Assembly: GCA_905479905.1 (NCBI GenBank) | Contig: CAJQOK010000350.1 | Location: forward strand, 1 to 8,228 | Reading direction: 5' to 3' | DNA from: an uncultured Aliterella sp. | GTDB lineage: Bacteria; Cyanobacteriota; Cyanobacteriia; Cyanobacteriales; Chroococcidiopsidaceae | DNA: 8,228 nucleotides | Part shown: positions 1-6,494 of the stretch, piece by piece | Position numbering within the stretch: the first letter of the stretch is position 1 | Layout of the letters: every line of letters starts with the position of its first letter | Position numbers and translations under genes: made by a program | The notes under the pieces: generated by a model | Database searches by the model: none | Told to the model about the DNA's origin: nothing | Seen by the model: the letters and a program-made list of their open reading frames with translations, nothing else

Positions 1-1
1 T

Positions 2-706
2 AATCCCGATTTACTCCCAGCAACCCCAACCCCAATTATTGATTTAGCAAAATCTCTAACTAGCATCCAAGAAGACAAGTTAGCTCAAGAATTAGATGCC
101 TTTCAAGTAGAAACAGGCTGGAAATTGCGCGTTTTGACTCAATACGATCGCACACCGGGAACTGCTGTAAAAAGTTTTTGGGGTTTAGATGAAAAAAGTA
201 TCTTGCTTGTAGCAGATTCAAGAGGCGGATATATTCTTAATTTTAGTATTGGCGATGCGGTTTACGATCTATTGCCGCGTACATTTTGGATAGAATTGCA
301 GACACGCTTCGGCAACTTATATTTTGTACGAGAAGAAGGCGAAGATCAAGCAATTATTCAAGCGTTAGGCTCAATTGAAGGATGTTTGCGTCAAGGTGGT
401 TGCCGAGTTGTACCAGGATTACCGCGAGAACAGTGGATTTTGACCTTGATTAGTTCGGTACTTGGTGGCGTAATTTGTGGATTTGCGGGACAATCGCGCA
501 GCAAAGGGCAAGGTTTTTCATGGCAATGGGCGTTAATTTTCTCGCCATTATGGGGGATTTTGTTTTTAGCCTTTGGAATTGCGCCCGTAATTACCCGTAC
601 CTCTGAATGGTTGCCATTAGTTCGGAATATCTCTGGATTTTTAATTGGGGTTTTGGTAGCTTTCTTGTCACCAATTTTTAGCCGCCCTCCCGCTTCAGAG
701 AATTAA
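2..706 (+). CDS. TPM-domain membrane protein, 3' part (5' end outside window)
   Basis: The frame is open from base 2, so the gene starts upstream; an in-frame TTG at 125 is internal. 234 residues are visible. Residues about 12-140 fit the TPM domain (the family of Psb32/TLP18.3-type thylakoid proteins): a 'PIIDLAKSLTSIQEDKLAQE' opening, then TGWKLRVLTQYDRTPG, SILLVADSRGG and a GEDQAIIQAL helix. Three hydrophobic segments follow at about 145-162, 175-197 and 204-226, so the C-terminus is membrane-embedded and the TPM domain probably lies on the lumenal or periplasmic side. TPM proteins have been linked to photosystem II repair and acid phosphatase activity, but this three-TM cyanobacterial subtype has no role I can assign. 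A terminator-like hairpin follows the stop, suggesting it is transcribed separately from mutL. Confidence 0.8.
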   Translation, partial: NPDLLPATPTPIIDLAKSLTSIQEDKLAQELDAFQVETGWKLRVLTQYDRTPGTAVKSFWGLDEKSILLVADSRGGYILNFSIGDAVYDLLPRTFWIELQTRFGNLYFVREEGEDQAIIQALGSIEGCLRQGGCRVVPGLPREQWILTLISSVLGGVICGFAGQSRSKGQGFSWQWALIFSPLWGILFLAFGIAPVITRTSEWLPLVRNISGFLIGVLVAFLSPIFSRPPASEN

Positions 707-742
707 CGCAAACATTACAATAAAAAATAGTATTGCTCAACA

Positions 743-767
743 AAGACATACCGAATTGGTGTGTCTT
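743..767 (+). terminator. Terminator-like hairpin between the TPM gene and mutL
   Basis: AAGACATACC (743-752) pairs with GGTGTGTCTT (758-767) over 10 base pairs, one of them G-U, around a GAATT loop. The downstream tract is T-rich (CTGTGTTT) but not a clean T run, so this is either a weak intrinsic terminator or an mRNA 3'-end stabiliser. It lies 37 bases after the TPM stop and 38 bases before mutL. Confidence 0.5.
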
Positions 768-804
768 CTGTGTTTAGGGGCAAATCTAGATAAAACGTTG
801 ACAC

Positions 805-2466
805 ATGATCTCTGGAATTCAAACTTTACCGACAGAAGTTGTCCATCTCATCGCCGCCGGAGAAGTAATCGATTCATTGGCGGCGGTGGTGCGCGAACTT
901 GTCGAAAATGCGATAGATGCGGGTGCAACCCGGATTGTCATCTCTGTATGGGCGCAACAGTGGCGGGTGCGGGTGTCTGACAACGGTTGCGGGATGCTGC
1001 TGGACGATTTAAAACAAGCCGCCACCGCCCATAGCACTAGCAAAATTCGTAACTGCGAGGATTTGTGGCAAATTAATAGTCTGGGCTTTCGGGGAGAAGC
1101 TTTGCATAGTTTGGCGCAACTAGCTGATTTAGAAGTTCTTAGTCGCGGACAAACCACCGATGAAGCTTGGCGGGTTACTTATTGTCCCCAAGGAGAACCT
1201 GTAGAAATAGAAACAGTAGCGATCGCACCAGGTACAGTAGTTACAGTAGACAATTTATTTGGTACGTGGTGGGAACGCCGCGCAGGATTGCCAACAATTG
1301 CGCAACAAACAAAGGCAATTCAAACTACTATCGGACAAATTGCTTTATGTCATCCTCAAGTTACTTGGGTAATGTGGCTAGATGACCGTCAGTGGTTCAC
1401 GCTGAGTCCGGGGATAACTACTCAACAGCTATTACCGCAAATTGTTCGTCAATTGCGTTTAGGTGACTTACAGCAGTTAAAAGTTGAAGTACCGCAACTG
1501 GGAGTAGAAAATCTGGGGCTTTTGCAACTGGTATTAGGTTTACCCGATAGATGTCATCGCCATCGCCCAGATTGGGTAAAAGTCGCTGTCAATGGGCGAA
1601 TGGTGAAGTTGCCGGAAATAGAGCAAATTATTTTAGCTACTACTGCCAAAACCTTACCACGCGATCGCTATCCAGTATGTTTTTTGCACCTCAAAATCAG
1701 TCCCAATCAAGTTAATTGGAATCGTCACCCAGCGAAAACAGAAATTTACTTAAATAATCTCACTCATTGGCAAGAACAAGTTAGTCAAGCCATCGAGCAA
1801 ATTCTACGTCTTAATAGCGATAGTGTTTGCGAACAAGTGCATAACGCAAGGGTAGGGAAAGTAATTAAAGCCGCCGAAGCCCAAGGTACTTATGGAGTAA
1901 AGCCAGCACCACAAATAGAGGCAAGTTTTAGTTTAAAAGCGGTTTCCCAAGTCCACAATACTTATATTATGGTGGAGCATCCGGGGGGCTTGTGGCTAGT
2001 AGAACAACACATTGCTCACGAGCGGGTTTTGTACGATCAATTGCTGACAAACTGGAAGTTAGTCAAGTTAGAAACTCCTGCTATTCTCAATAATTTATCA
2101 GCAGTCCAAACTCTGCAATTAGAACGAATTGGTTTAGAAGTAGAGCCTTTTGGCGATGATGTGTGGGCAATTCGCAACGCGCCAGCACTTTTAGCAGAGC
2201 GAGAAGATTGCGCGGAGGCACTTTTAGAGCTTAGTTTGGGTGGAGATTTACAAACCGCTCAAGTTGCTGTCGCCTGTCGTAGTGCAATCCGCAATGGTAC
2301 ACCGTTAAGTTTAGAGCAAATGCAGACTCTTTTAGACCAATGGCAAAGAACTCGCAACCCCCGCACTTGTCCGCACGGTCGCCCAATTTACCTATCTTTG
2401 GAAGAAACAGCTTTATCGCGCTTTTTTCGTCGTCATTGGGTAATTGGCAAAAGTCACGGAATTTGA
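805..2466 (+). CDS. mutL: DNA mismatch repair protein MutL
   Basis: The product is 553 residues. MutL is the ATPase that links mismatch recognition by MutS to strand incision. The N-terminal GHKL ATPase motifs are all visible: RELVENAIDAGA (residues 30-41, candidate catalytic E31 and Mg-binding N35), DNGCGM (59-64), TAHSTSKI (74-81), GFRGEAL (94-100), VNGR (262-265) and NRHPAKTEI (306-314). A short linker at about 340-375 leads to the C-terminal dimerisation/endonuclease domain. That domain has EQHIAHERVLYD (400-411) where the family consensus is DQHA-x2-E-x4-E, then ACR (490-492) and CPHGRP (522-527). The nuclease site is therefore recognisable, but three of its signature residues are altered, two conservatively (D to E, E to D) and one A to I. 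The ATG is the natural family start although no Shine-Dalgarno sequence precedes it. The gene converges on the GNAT gene. Confidence 0.97.
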   Translation: MISGIQTLPTEVVHLIAAGEVIDSLAAVVRELVENAIDAGATRIVISVWAQQWRVRVSDNGCGMLLDDLKQAATAHSTSKIRNCEDLWQINSLGFRGEALHSLAQLADLEVLSRGQTTDEAWRVTYCPQGEPVEIETVAIAPGTVVTVDNLFGTWWERRAGLPTIAQQTKAIQTTIGQIALCHPQVTWVMWLDDRQWFTLSPGITTQQLLPQIVRQLRLGDLQQLKVEVPQLGVENLGLLQLVLGLPDRCHRHRPDWVKVAVNGRMVKLPEIEQIILATTAKTLPRDRYPVCFLHLKISPNQVNWNRHPAKTEIYLNNLTHWQEQVSQAIEQILRLNSDSVCEQVHNARVGKVIKAAEAQGTYGVKPAPQIEASFSLKAVSQVHNTYIMVEHPGGLWLVEQHIAHERVLYDQLLTNWKLVKLETPAILNNLSAVQTLQLERIGLEVEPFGDDVWAIRNAPALLAEREDCAEALLELSLGGDLQTAQVAVACRSAIRNGTPLSLEQMQTLLDQWQRTRNPRTCPHGRPIYLSLEETALSRFFRRHWVIGKSHGI

Positions 2467-2487
2467 AAAGCATCGCTATGTAAATTA

Positions 2488-2506
2488 AAAGATTGTCAAA
2501 GATTGT
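2488..2506. repeat. Tandem 9-base repeat after mutL
   Basis: AAAGATTGT occurs at 2488-2496 and again at 2498-2506, separated by a single C. It lies in the convergent spacer 22 bases after the mutL stop. It may be chance in AT-rich DNA. Confidence 0.3.
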
Positions 2507-2586
2507 GCAATTGGCTAAATATTACAAACCATAATAGTTTTTGGTTAGTCAATCGAGTTATAGCGATCGCTCCCGCTTATCCACGC

Positions 2587-2601
2587 CAGTTGCTACAACT
2601 G
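2587..2601. terminator. Perfect short hairpin between convergent mutL and GNAT genes
   Basis: CAGTTG-CTA-CAACTG forms a 6-bp stem with a 3-base loop in the 185-base convergent spacer (2467-2651). It could act as a weak bidirectional stop, but neither side has a T run, so the terminator call is tentative. The rest of the spacer holds one HIP1 site and no gene I can support. Confidence 0.3.
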
Positions 2602-2651
2602 AGCGAAACTGACGTGCGTTACTCGTTACCCAATATTGAGGACGCTTGTAC

Positions 2652-3131
2652 TCAGAGTTTCTTGAAGTATCTGGCGATCGGTAACAGCCCGAAGCCCACC
2701 TTTTCATAAGTGCGACGGGCTGGGGCATGACCGGAATCACCTCCGGTTTCGACCATAGCAATAGACATCCCAGCCTCTTTCATCCAAGCAAGAGCGAATT
2801 CCATAAGAGTGGTGCCAATGCCGTGACCTTGAAAGTCTGGATCGACAGCGACCATGTAGATTTCACCCATGCTGGACTCGGAATCTAGTTTCACGGCTAC
2901 AAAACCCACAGTAGAACCTGCGTCGATAGCAACCCATACATTTGTGTCTTCAGCAGCGCAGACATCCTCGACGGCTTTTTGCTGGCTCACACGCCAATTA
3001 TCGGGATAGAATTCTTGGTACACGTCAGCGTCCATCGCGTTCTGAATTGAATCAAAAACCGGACTCCATGCCCGAAGCGAAAGACGAATAACGGCATCGA
3101 GTTGGTAGGGGTCGTATGGTTCAATTTGCAT
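2652..3131 (-). CDS. GNAT-family N-acetyltransferase
   Basis: The product is 159 residues, normal for a single-domain GNAT that transfers acetyl from acetyl-CoA to an amine. Visible signatures are the beta-4 strand GEIYMVAVDPDF (about 89-100), the acetyl-CoA pyrophosphate loop QGHGIG (101-106) followed by the helix TTLMEFALAWMKEAG, and the late ARRTYEKVGF helix-turn (about 138-147). The substrate cannot be told from sequence; antibiotic, polyamine and protein N-terminal acetylases all share this fold. The ATG at 3131 has no good Shine-Dalgarno. In four sampled 60-base lines of the gene GC averages about 50%, against about 40% in sampled mutL lines and about 22% in the spacer just upstream of its start. 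That contrast, with the lack of any functional link to its neighbours, suggests acquisition by transfer. Confidence 0.88.
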   Translation of the reverse strand: MQIEPYDPYQLDAVIRLSLRAWSPVFDSIQNAMDADVYQEFYPDNWRVSQQKAVEDVCAAEDTNVWVAIDAGSTVGFVAVKLDSESSMGEIYMVAVDPDFQGHGIGTTLMEFALAWMKEAGMSIAMVETGGDSGHAPARRTYEKVGFGLLPIARYFKKL

Positions 3132-3494
3132 TTTGGTATGGACTCTAAAATACGCCGGAAGTTTCTAGGCAATGAAGCAGCATAACTATTTATTATATTG
3201 AAACTTTCCACATAATCTTTTGCTTTATAAAGCTATACAAGCATCACAGTCATTCTATGAGCATAATATGCAGAAACTTTCTTCATGACTCATATCTGGA
3301 AATTACACAGAATTACCGTATATCCACCCTGTAAGGATATTATATAAAATACTTATGTAGCAAAGCTTGAAGTGTCAGGCGCGATCGCACCCAACATCTT
3401 TATTGATGGTTTCAAATGCAATTTGCGATCGCTAATCCTGCTACTGCACAAAAATCTCAAGCGCACTTCATGATGGCGCGATCAATTACACATC
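3132..3494. other. AT-rich spacer upstream of the GNAT gene, no gene seen
   Basis: This stretch lies between the GNAT start and the 3' end of the fibrillin gene. The part at about 3180-3360 is strongly AT-rich and probably carries the GNAT promoter, but I cannot place convincing -35/-10 boxes. Two HIP1 sites sit at 3381 and 3425, and TGAAGTG (near 3368) recurs inverted as CACTTCA (near 3465). A 40-codon ORF at 3416-3538 overlaps the fibrillin 3' end and resembles nothing known to me. I see no RNA gene or mobile-element end. Confidence 0.5.
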
Positions 3495-4202
3495 CTAAAA
3501 TTTGCGGATGGCGATCGTATAAGACGCTCGTTGCTTAGACTCTCGTTGAGTTTTCACAATTCGGAAGTCCCGGTCGCAGTAAAGATGCTCTAACTGGGGA
3601 GTGGCTTGGAGAATTTTATCCACCTTTTTAGTTGTGGTTCGATCCAAGTGCTTTAATCTAGTCCCCTTTTGAGAAGCAACTGCTTTTGTAAACCACGCAT
3701 CTGCAATATCAACAGTAAAAGACTTAGCTCGAATTCGCAACGCCTGCTCAACGCCCACATTTTGAATTAACCATTGCTGATTTTTGACTTCGTACCGTTG
3801 AATCAGCATAAAGTCGTAAGCCACCAGCCACGAAGATAAACTTTTCAATAGAGGAAAGCGAGAACCGGGAGCGTATCGTGCCATATTGGCGTAGTATCCA
3901 TCTGGGTGAAAGATTTGGTAAGACTGGTCGCGGATACGCCCCGGAAAAATATCTTGAAAGGGAATCGTAGACCAGAGGGATAGCCAAACTCCCTGAACCA
4001 GAGAAGCCTGATCGCTGGCTACTGGAACTGGATTACGCTGCTGAAGTTCTGTAAACAGCGCTGCAAGTTCTGTTTTGTAAAACTGATTTTTTTGTGCCAA
4101 AGAATCACCATCGCGTCCAGTAACTAGACGCAATACAGCTTGTTTCAAATCCTCTGTACTTTTCTGCGTGAAGCCATTTAGATTTACCATAGACGTTAAC
4201 AT
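3495..4202 (-). CDS. Plastid-lipid-associated (PAP/fibrillin) family protein
   Basis: The product is 235 residues. Fibrillins are lipocalin-like proteins of thylakoids and plastoglobules that bind lipids or quinones and are often stress-linked. Family features are a helical N-terminus (about 14-56), the first barrel strand GVWLSLWST (71-79) followed by an Ile/Phe-rich segment and a QSYQIFHPDG stretch (93-102), and the closing C-terminal strand motif YCDRDFRIVKTQRES (208-222) then SYTIAIR, which matches the fibrillin pattern of an Asp-rich turn followed by R-I/V and a final hydrophobic strand. There is no signal peptide or TM segment, so it should be soluble or peripheral. The start may be ATG 4202 or ATG 4190 (M5); neither has a Shine-Dalgarno. 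It is divergent from arsR across a 67-base spacer holding a likely ArsR site, so arsenic could influence it (inference). Confidence 0.7.
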   Translation of the reverse strand: MLTSMVNLNGFTQKSTEDLKQAVLRLVTGRDGDSLAQKNQFYKTELAALFTELQQRNPVPVASDQASLVQGVWLSLWSTIPFQDIFPGRIRDQSYQIFHPDGYYANMARYAPGSRFPLLKSLSSWLVAYDFMLIQRYEVKNQQWLIQNVGVEQALRIRAKSFTVDIADAWFTKAVASQKGTRLKHLDRTTTKKVDKILQATPQLEHLYCDRDFRIVKTQRESKQRASYTIAIRKF

Positions 4203-4227
4203 CCATATTTTGAGCGTGCAATTAACC

Positions 4228-4240
4228 TAAATTGAATTTA
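4228..4240. promoter_or_regulatory. Candidate ArsR operator in the fibrillin-arsR divergent spacer
   Basis: TAAATT-G-AATTTA is a perfect 6-1-6 inverted repeat 30 bases before the arsR ATG. On the opposite strand it contains TCAATTTA, also present in the palindrome upstream of arsC (4665-4672). ArsR/SmtB repressors bind AT-rich imperfect palindromes of this sort. A TATAAA at 4242-4247 could be the arsR -10 box, which would put the repeat inside the promoter. Confidence 0.45.
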
Positions 4241-4269
4241 ATATAAAAGCAACAAATCAATAAAATTTG

Positions 4270-4593
4270 ATGCGAACTGAATTATCTACCCCCACAACCA
4301 TTGAAATAGCTTCTAGCTTTCATGCTTTGTCCGAACCTCTACGAGTTCAAGTTTTAGAACTACTGCGGACACAGGAGTTATGCGTATGCGATCTTTGTGA
4401 ACGTTTGGGGATCGCACAATCTTCTAAGCTATCATTTCACTTAAAAACCTTAAGAGAAGCAGGCTTAGTTCGCTCCCGGCAAGAAGGGCGCTGGATCTAC
4501 TACAGTCTAAACTTGCCGCAATTTGTTGTTATGGAGCAATACTTAGCAGATTTTCGCCGTACATCACCAATGTTACCTGCTCGACCTTGCTAA
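4270..4593 (+). CDS. arsR: ArsR-family arsenite-responsive transcriptional repressor
   Basis: The product is 107 residues from ATG 4270; a TTG one codon upstream (4267) is a less likely start. It is a winged-helix ArsR/SmtB repressor that leaves DNA when As(III) or Sb(III) binds. The metalloid site typical of the E. coli R773 type is intact: ELCVCDLC gives C38, C40 and C43 at the alpha-3 helix. The recognition helix and wing follow as SSKLSFHLKTLREAGLV (51-67) and RQEGRWIYYSL (70-80). The protein ends in Cys (C107), a possible extra ligand. It is the first gene of the arsenic cluster and probably controls itself, arsC and the genes after it through the palindromes at 4228 and 4665. No Shine-Dalgarno is visible. 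Confidence 0.95.
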   Translation: MRTELSTPTTIEIASSFHALSEPLRVQVLELLRTQELCVCDLCERLGIAQSSKLSFHLKTLREAGLVRSRQEGRWIYYSLNLPQFVVMEQYLADFRRTSPMLPARPC

Positions 4594-4664
4594 AGTGCGC
4601 TTTTAGTCCCCAATTATTTCTTAACCTGTTATTAATTTACAAACCTTATCAATGGCTTAATAAA

Positions 4665-4678
4665 TCAATTTAATTTGA
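4665..4678. promoter_or_regulatory. Candidate ArsR operator upstream of arsC
   Basis: TCAATTTAATTTGA matches its own reverse complement at 12 of 14 positions. It lies 64 bases before the arsC start and shares TCAATTTA with the arsR-upstream palindrome. It overlaps the candidate -35 box TTGAAA, so binding would block RNA polymerase. This suggests arsC-MIP-arsH has its own ArsR-controlled promoter rather than relying only on read-through from arsR. Confidence 0.5.
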
Positions 4679-4704
4679 AATGATGAAGTAGCACCCCTTA
4701 GTTA
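4675..4704 (+). promoter_or_regulatory. Candidate promoter of the arsC-MIP-arsH transcript
   Basis: TTGAAA (4675-4680) is a good -35 match; TAGTTA (4699-4704), 18 bases further on, is a moderate -10. The -35 overlaps the operator-like palindrome. A CCTTA-GT-TAAGG inverted repeat (4696-4707) covers the -10 and could be a second protein site or chance. Confidence 0.35.
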
Positions 4705-4731
4705 AGGTAAAGGATGGGGTCAATGAAACTT

Positions 4732-4737
4732 AAGGAG
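4732..4737 (+). promoter_or_regulatory. Strong ribosome binding site of arsC
   Basis: AAGGAG lies 5 bases before the arsC ATG and is the best Shine-Dalgarno on the plus strand here, in contrast to mutL and arsR, which have none. It implies high translation of the reductase once transcribed. Confidence 0.7.
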
Positions 4738-4742
4738 AAAAA

Positions 4743-5153
4743 ATGAAGCGAGTTATGTTTGTGTGCAAGAAAAATTCTCGTCGTTCTCAAATGGCAGAAG
4801 GTTTTGCGCGAACGTTGGGGTCGGGAGTTATCTCCGTTGCAAGTTCTGGGCTAGAAGCAAGTAAGGTAGATTCAAAAGCTGTAGAGGTTATGGCGGAGAT
4901 TGGGATTGATATTAGTAATCAAACTTCCAAACCTTTAAGCGATTTTAAAGCTGATGATTATGATGCAGTAATTTCCCTTTGCGGCTGTGGGGTAAATTTG
5001 CCAGAAACTTGGGTATTAAGAGGAATATTTCAAGATTGGCAACTAGACGATCCAGAAGGAGAACCGATAGAAACATTTTATCGAGTTCGTGACGAAATAA
5101 AAGAGCGGGTAGCATCACTGTTAACTAAATTAGGAAATACACCCAGGCCGTGA
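4743..5153 (+). CDS. arsC: Arsenate reductase, low-molecular-weight phosphatase fold (Synechocystis type)
   Basis: The product is 136 residues and is expected to be a cytosolic enzyme reducing As(V) to As(III). The LMW-phosphatase P-loop C-x5-R is C8-KKNSR-R14, followed by SQMAEGFA. The sequence ISLCGCGVNLP supplies C80 and C82. Cys 8, 80 and 82 are exactly the redox triad described for Synechocystis ArsC, which uses glutathione/glutaredoxin although its fold is of the thioredoxin-dependent type. The general-acid loop is DDPEGEP, with D103-P104. I recall a further Cys at position 13 of the Synechocystis protein; here it is Arg, which should not matter. The gene has a strong ribosome binding site and an upstream operator-like palindrome, and its TGA overlaps the GTG start of the channel gene, implying coupled translation. 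Its arsenite product needs an exit route, which the next gene probably provides. Confidence 0.96.
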   Translation: MKRVMFVCKKNSRRSQMAEGFARTLGSGVISVASSGLEASKVDSKAVEVMAEIGIDISNQTSKPLSDFKADDYDAVISLCGCGVNLPETWVLRGIFQDWQLDDPEGEPIETFYRVRDEIKERVASLLTKLGNTPRP

Positions 5154-5872
5154 AAAATACCATGAGACAGCGCTATATTGCTGAATTCATCGGGACGTTT
5201 GGCATTGTATTCGCCCCTGTTGCTTTATCGGCAACGGGTACACTCCCAAGTAGCGATAGCGGTTTAATGGCATCGGCGTGGGTATCTGGGCTATCGGTAC
5301 TAGCAATGATCTACGCTCTTGGTCACATTTCTGCTGCTCACTTCAACCCTGCTGTTACCCTTGGCTTTGCTGTCGCGCGTCGCTTCCCTTGGCGTTATGT
5401 TTTACCATATTTGGCAGCAGAGTTTTTAGGCGGGATTACGGCAGCAGTTGTAGCACTTTTGTTTGGCGGGGGATATGGGGCGCATATCCCCTATTCAGGA
5501 TTAGTACCTGCTGCTGTGGGCATCGAAGCGGTACTCACGTTCTTTTTGATGCTGGTCATTATATCTGTTGCCACCGATAAGCGCGTAGCTGGTGCAGTAC
5601 CCGGACTTGCAATTGGCTTAACTGTAGTTTTTGACGTATTAATCGGTGGGCCCGTATCTGGCGGCTCAATGAACCCTGCGCGATCGCTCGGCCCCGCGCT
5701 GTTTGCAGGGGGTGCAGCTATGGCGAACTACTGGATATATGTTGTTGACCCCATTCTGGGCGCAGTGGTTGCAGCGCGTCTTTATGAGGCAATTCGGGGC
5801 AGTGAGAAACACGCTCAAGGAGCGCCCAATGATCTATATCAAGCGCTCCATGATATCGAAGTAAAAGGGTAG
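5150..5872 (+). CDS. Aquaglyceroporin-like MIP channel of the arsenic cluster (AqpS-like)
   Basis: The product is 240 residues with six hydrophobic helices (about 7-28, 41-58, 83-105, 118-141, 148-167, 195-214). Both pore signatures are intact: HFNPAVT (N66-P67-A68) and SMNPARS (N175-P176-A177). Aligning by eye to E. coli AqpZ, the aromatic/arginine filter positions are S46, V163, G172 and R178. The bulky Phe and His of water-selective channels are thus replaced by small residues, which suits a wider solute such as As(OH)3 (inference). In Sinorhizobium meliloti an MIP channel, AqpS, replaces the arsenite pump in an ars operon; the same role fits here. GTG 5150 overlaps the arsC stop as GTGA with a nearby AGG and is preferred; ATG 5162 is a real alternative, shortening the protein by four residues. 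The hydrophilic tail from about 216 should be cytoplasmic. Confidence 0.92.
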   Translation: MKNTMRQRYIAEFIGTFGIVFAPVALSATGTLPSSDSGLMASAWVSGLSVLAMIYALGHISAAHFNPAVTLGFAVARRFPWRYVLPYLAAEFLGGITAAVVALLFGGGYGAHIPYSGLVPAAVGIEAVLTFFLMLVIISVATDKRVAGAVPGLAIGLTVVFDVLIGGPVSGGSMNPARSLGPALFAGGAAMANYWIYVVDPILGAVVAARLYEAIRGSEKHAQGAPNDLYQALHDIEVKG

Positions 5873-5879
5873 AGTTTCC

Positions 5880-5893
5880 TTCGTTAGGACGAA
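5880..5893 (+). other. Small hairpin between the MIP gene and arsH
   Basis: TTCGT-TAGG-ACGAA forms a 5-bp stem with a 4-base loop, followed by AAAACCC rather than T residues. It sits 7 bases after the MIP stop. It is not a terminator; it might be an mRNA processing or stability element in the 57-base gap, or chance. Confidence 0.25.
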
Positions 5894-5929
5894 AAACCCA
5901 TCGCTCAAGTTAAAAGGAATTGATTTGTA

Positions 5930-6479
5930 ATGACTACTTTTGCTCATCCACCCAAAATTTTATTTTTGTACGGCGCTTTACAGCCGTCTAGCCGCAGAGG
6001 AAGCAGCTAGAATTATCTCTGGGTTTGGCGCAGAGAGCAGATTTTTTGACCCGCGCGAACTACCAATTTACGGTAGCGTACCCGATACACACCCCAAGGT
6101 GCAGGAGTTAAGATTGAGTCTTTGGTCTGACGGACAGGTGTGGACAAGTCCAGAAATGCACGGCAATATCACGGGCATCATGAAAAACCAGATAGATTGG
6201 ATTCCTCTAACTATGGGCGCAGTCAGACCAACTCAAGGTAGAACCTTAGCTGTAATGCAAGTAAGTGGCGGGTCGCAGTCTTTCAATGCTGTCAATACGC
6301 TGCGTATTTTGGGGCGCTGGATGCGGATGTTTACAATTCCTAATCAGTCTTCTATGGCTAAAGCTTATAACGAGTTCAACGAAGACGGCACGATGAAAGA
6401 TTCTCCCTATCGCGATCGCATTATCGATGTGATGGAAGAACTTTATAAGTTTACCTTATTGCTACTTGAGCGGCGTTGA
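5930..6479 (+). pseudogene. arsH: arsH, frameshifted at the FMN phosphate loop
   Basis: ArsH is an NADPH-dependent FMN reductase of ars operons that oxidises trivalent organoarsenicals. The natural start is ATG 5930, 11 bases after AAGGA. It encodes [17 protein letters not shown], the normal first strand, then QPSSRRGSS and a TAG at 6008. The rest ([11 protein letters not shown] onward, to TGA 6477-6479) is in another frame, where a TTG at 5940 is only a nominal start. Family members carry a loop like G-S-L-R-x-R-S-x-S-R joining strand 1 to helix 1; here YGAL runs straight into YSRLAAEE across the frame change near 5978-5984, so the R-x-R-S core is missing. The size and frame fit loss of about 14 bases. 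Downstream the gene looks healthy: [71 protein letters not shown] also seems one residue shorter than usual. Any product starting at 5940 would lack the FMN loop. Confidence 0.85.
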
Positions 6480-6494
6480 TTACCTAACTGACCG

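Noticed and set aside
2503..2709. 68-codon plus-strand frame after mutL
   Set aside because: It overlaps the 3' end of the clear GNAT gene, has no ribosome site and does not resemble a protein family.
3416..3538. 40-codon plus-strand frame in the AT-rich spacer
   Set aside because: It runs into the fibrillin 3' end, includes a HIP1 site and has no Shine-Dalgarno or recognisable content.
4590..4606. CTAAAG-TGCG-CTTTTAG hairpin just after arsR
   Set aside because: The stem is short with a bulge and no T tract, so it is not a convincing terminator.
4723..4746. Seven-codon frame MKLKEKK whose TGA overlaps the arsC ATG as ATGA
   Set aside because: It could be a coupled leader peptide, but its codons are made of the arsC Shine-Dalgarno itself and it has no ribosome site of its own; most likely chance.
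5278..5580. 100-codon second frame inside the MIP gene
   Set aside because: Out-of-frame shadow of the channel; the Cys/Phe-rich translation has no family resemblance.
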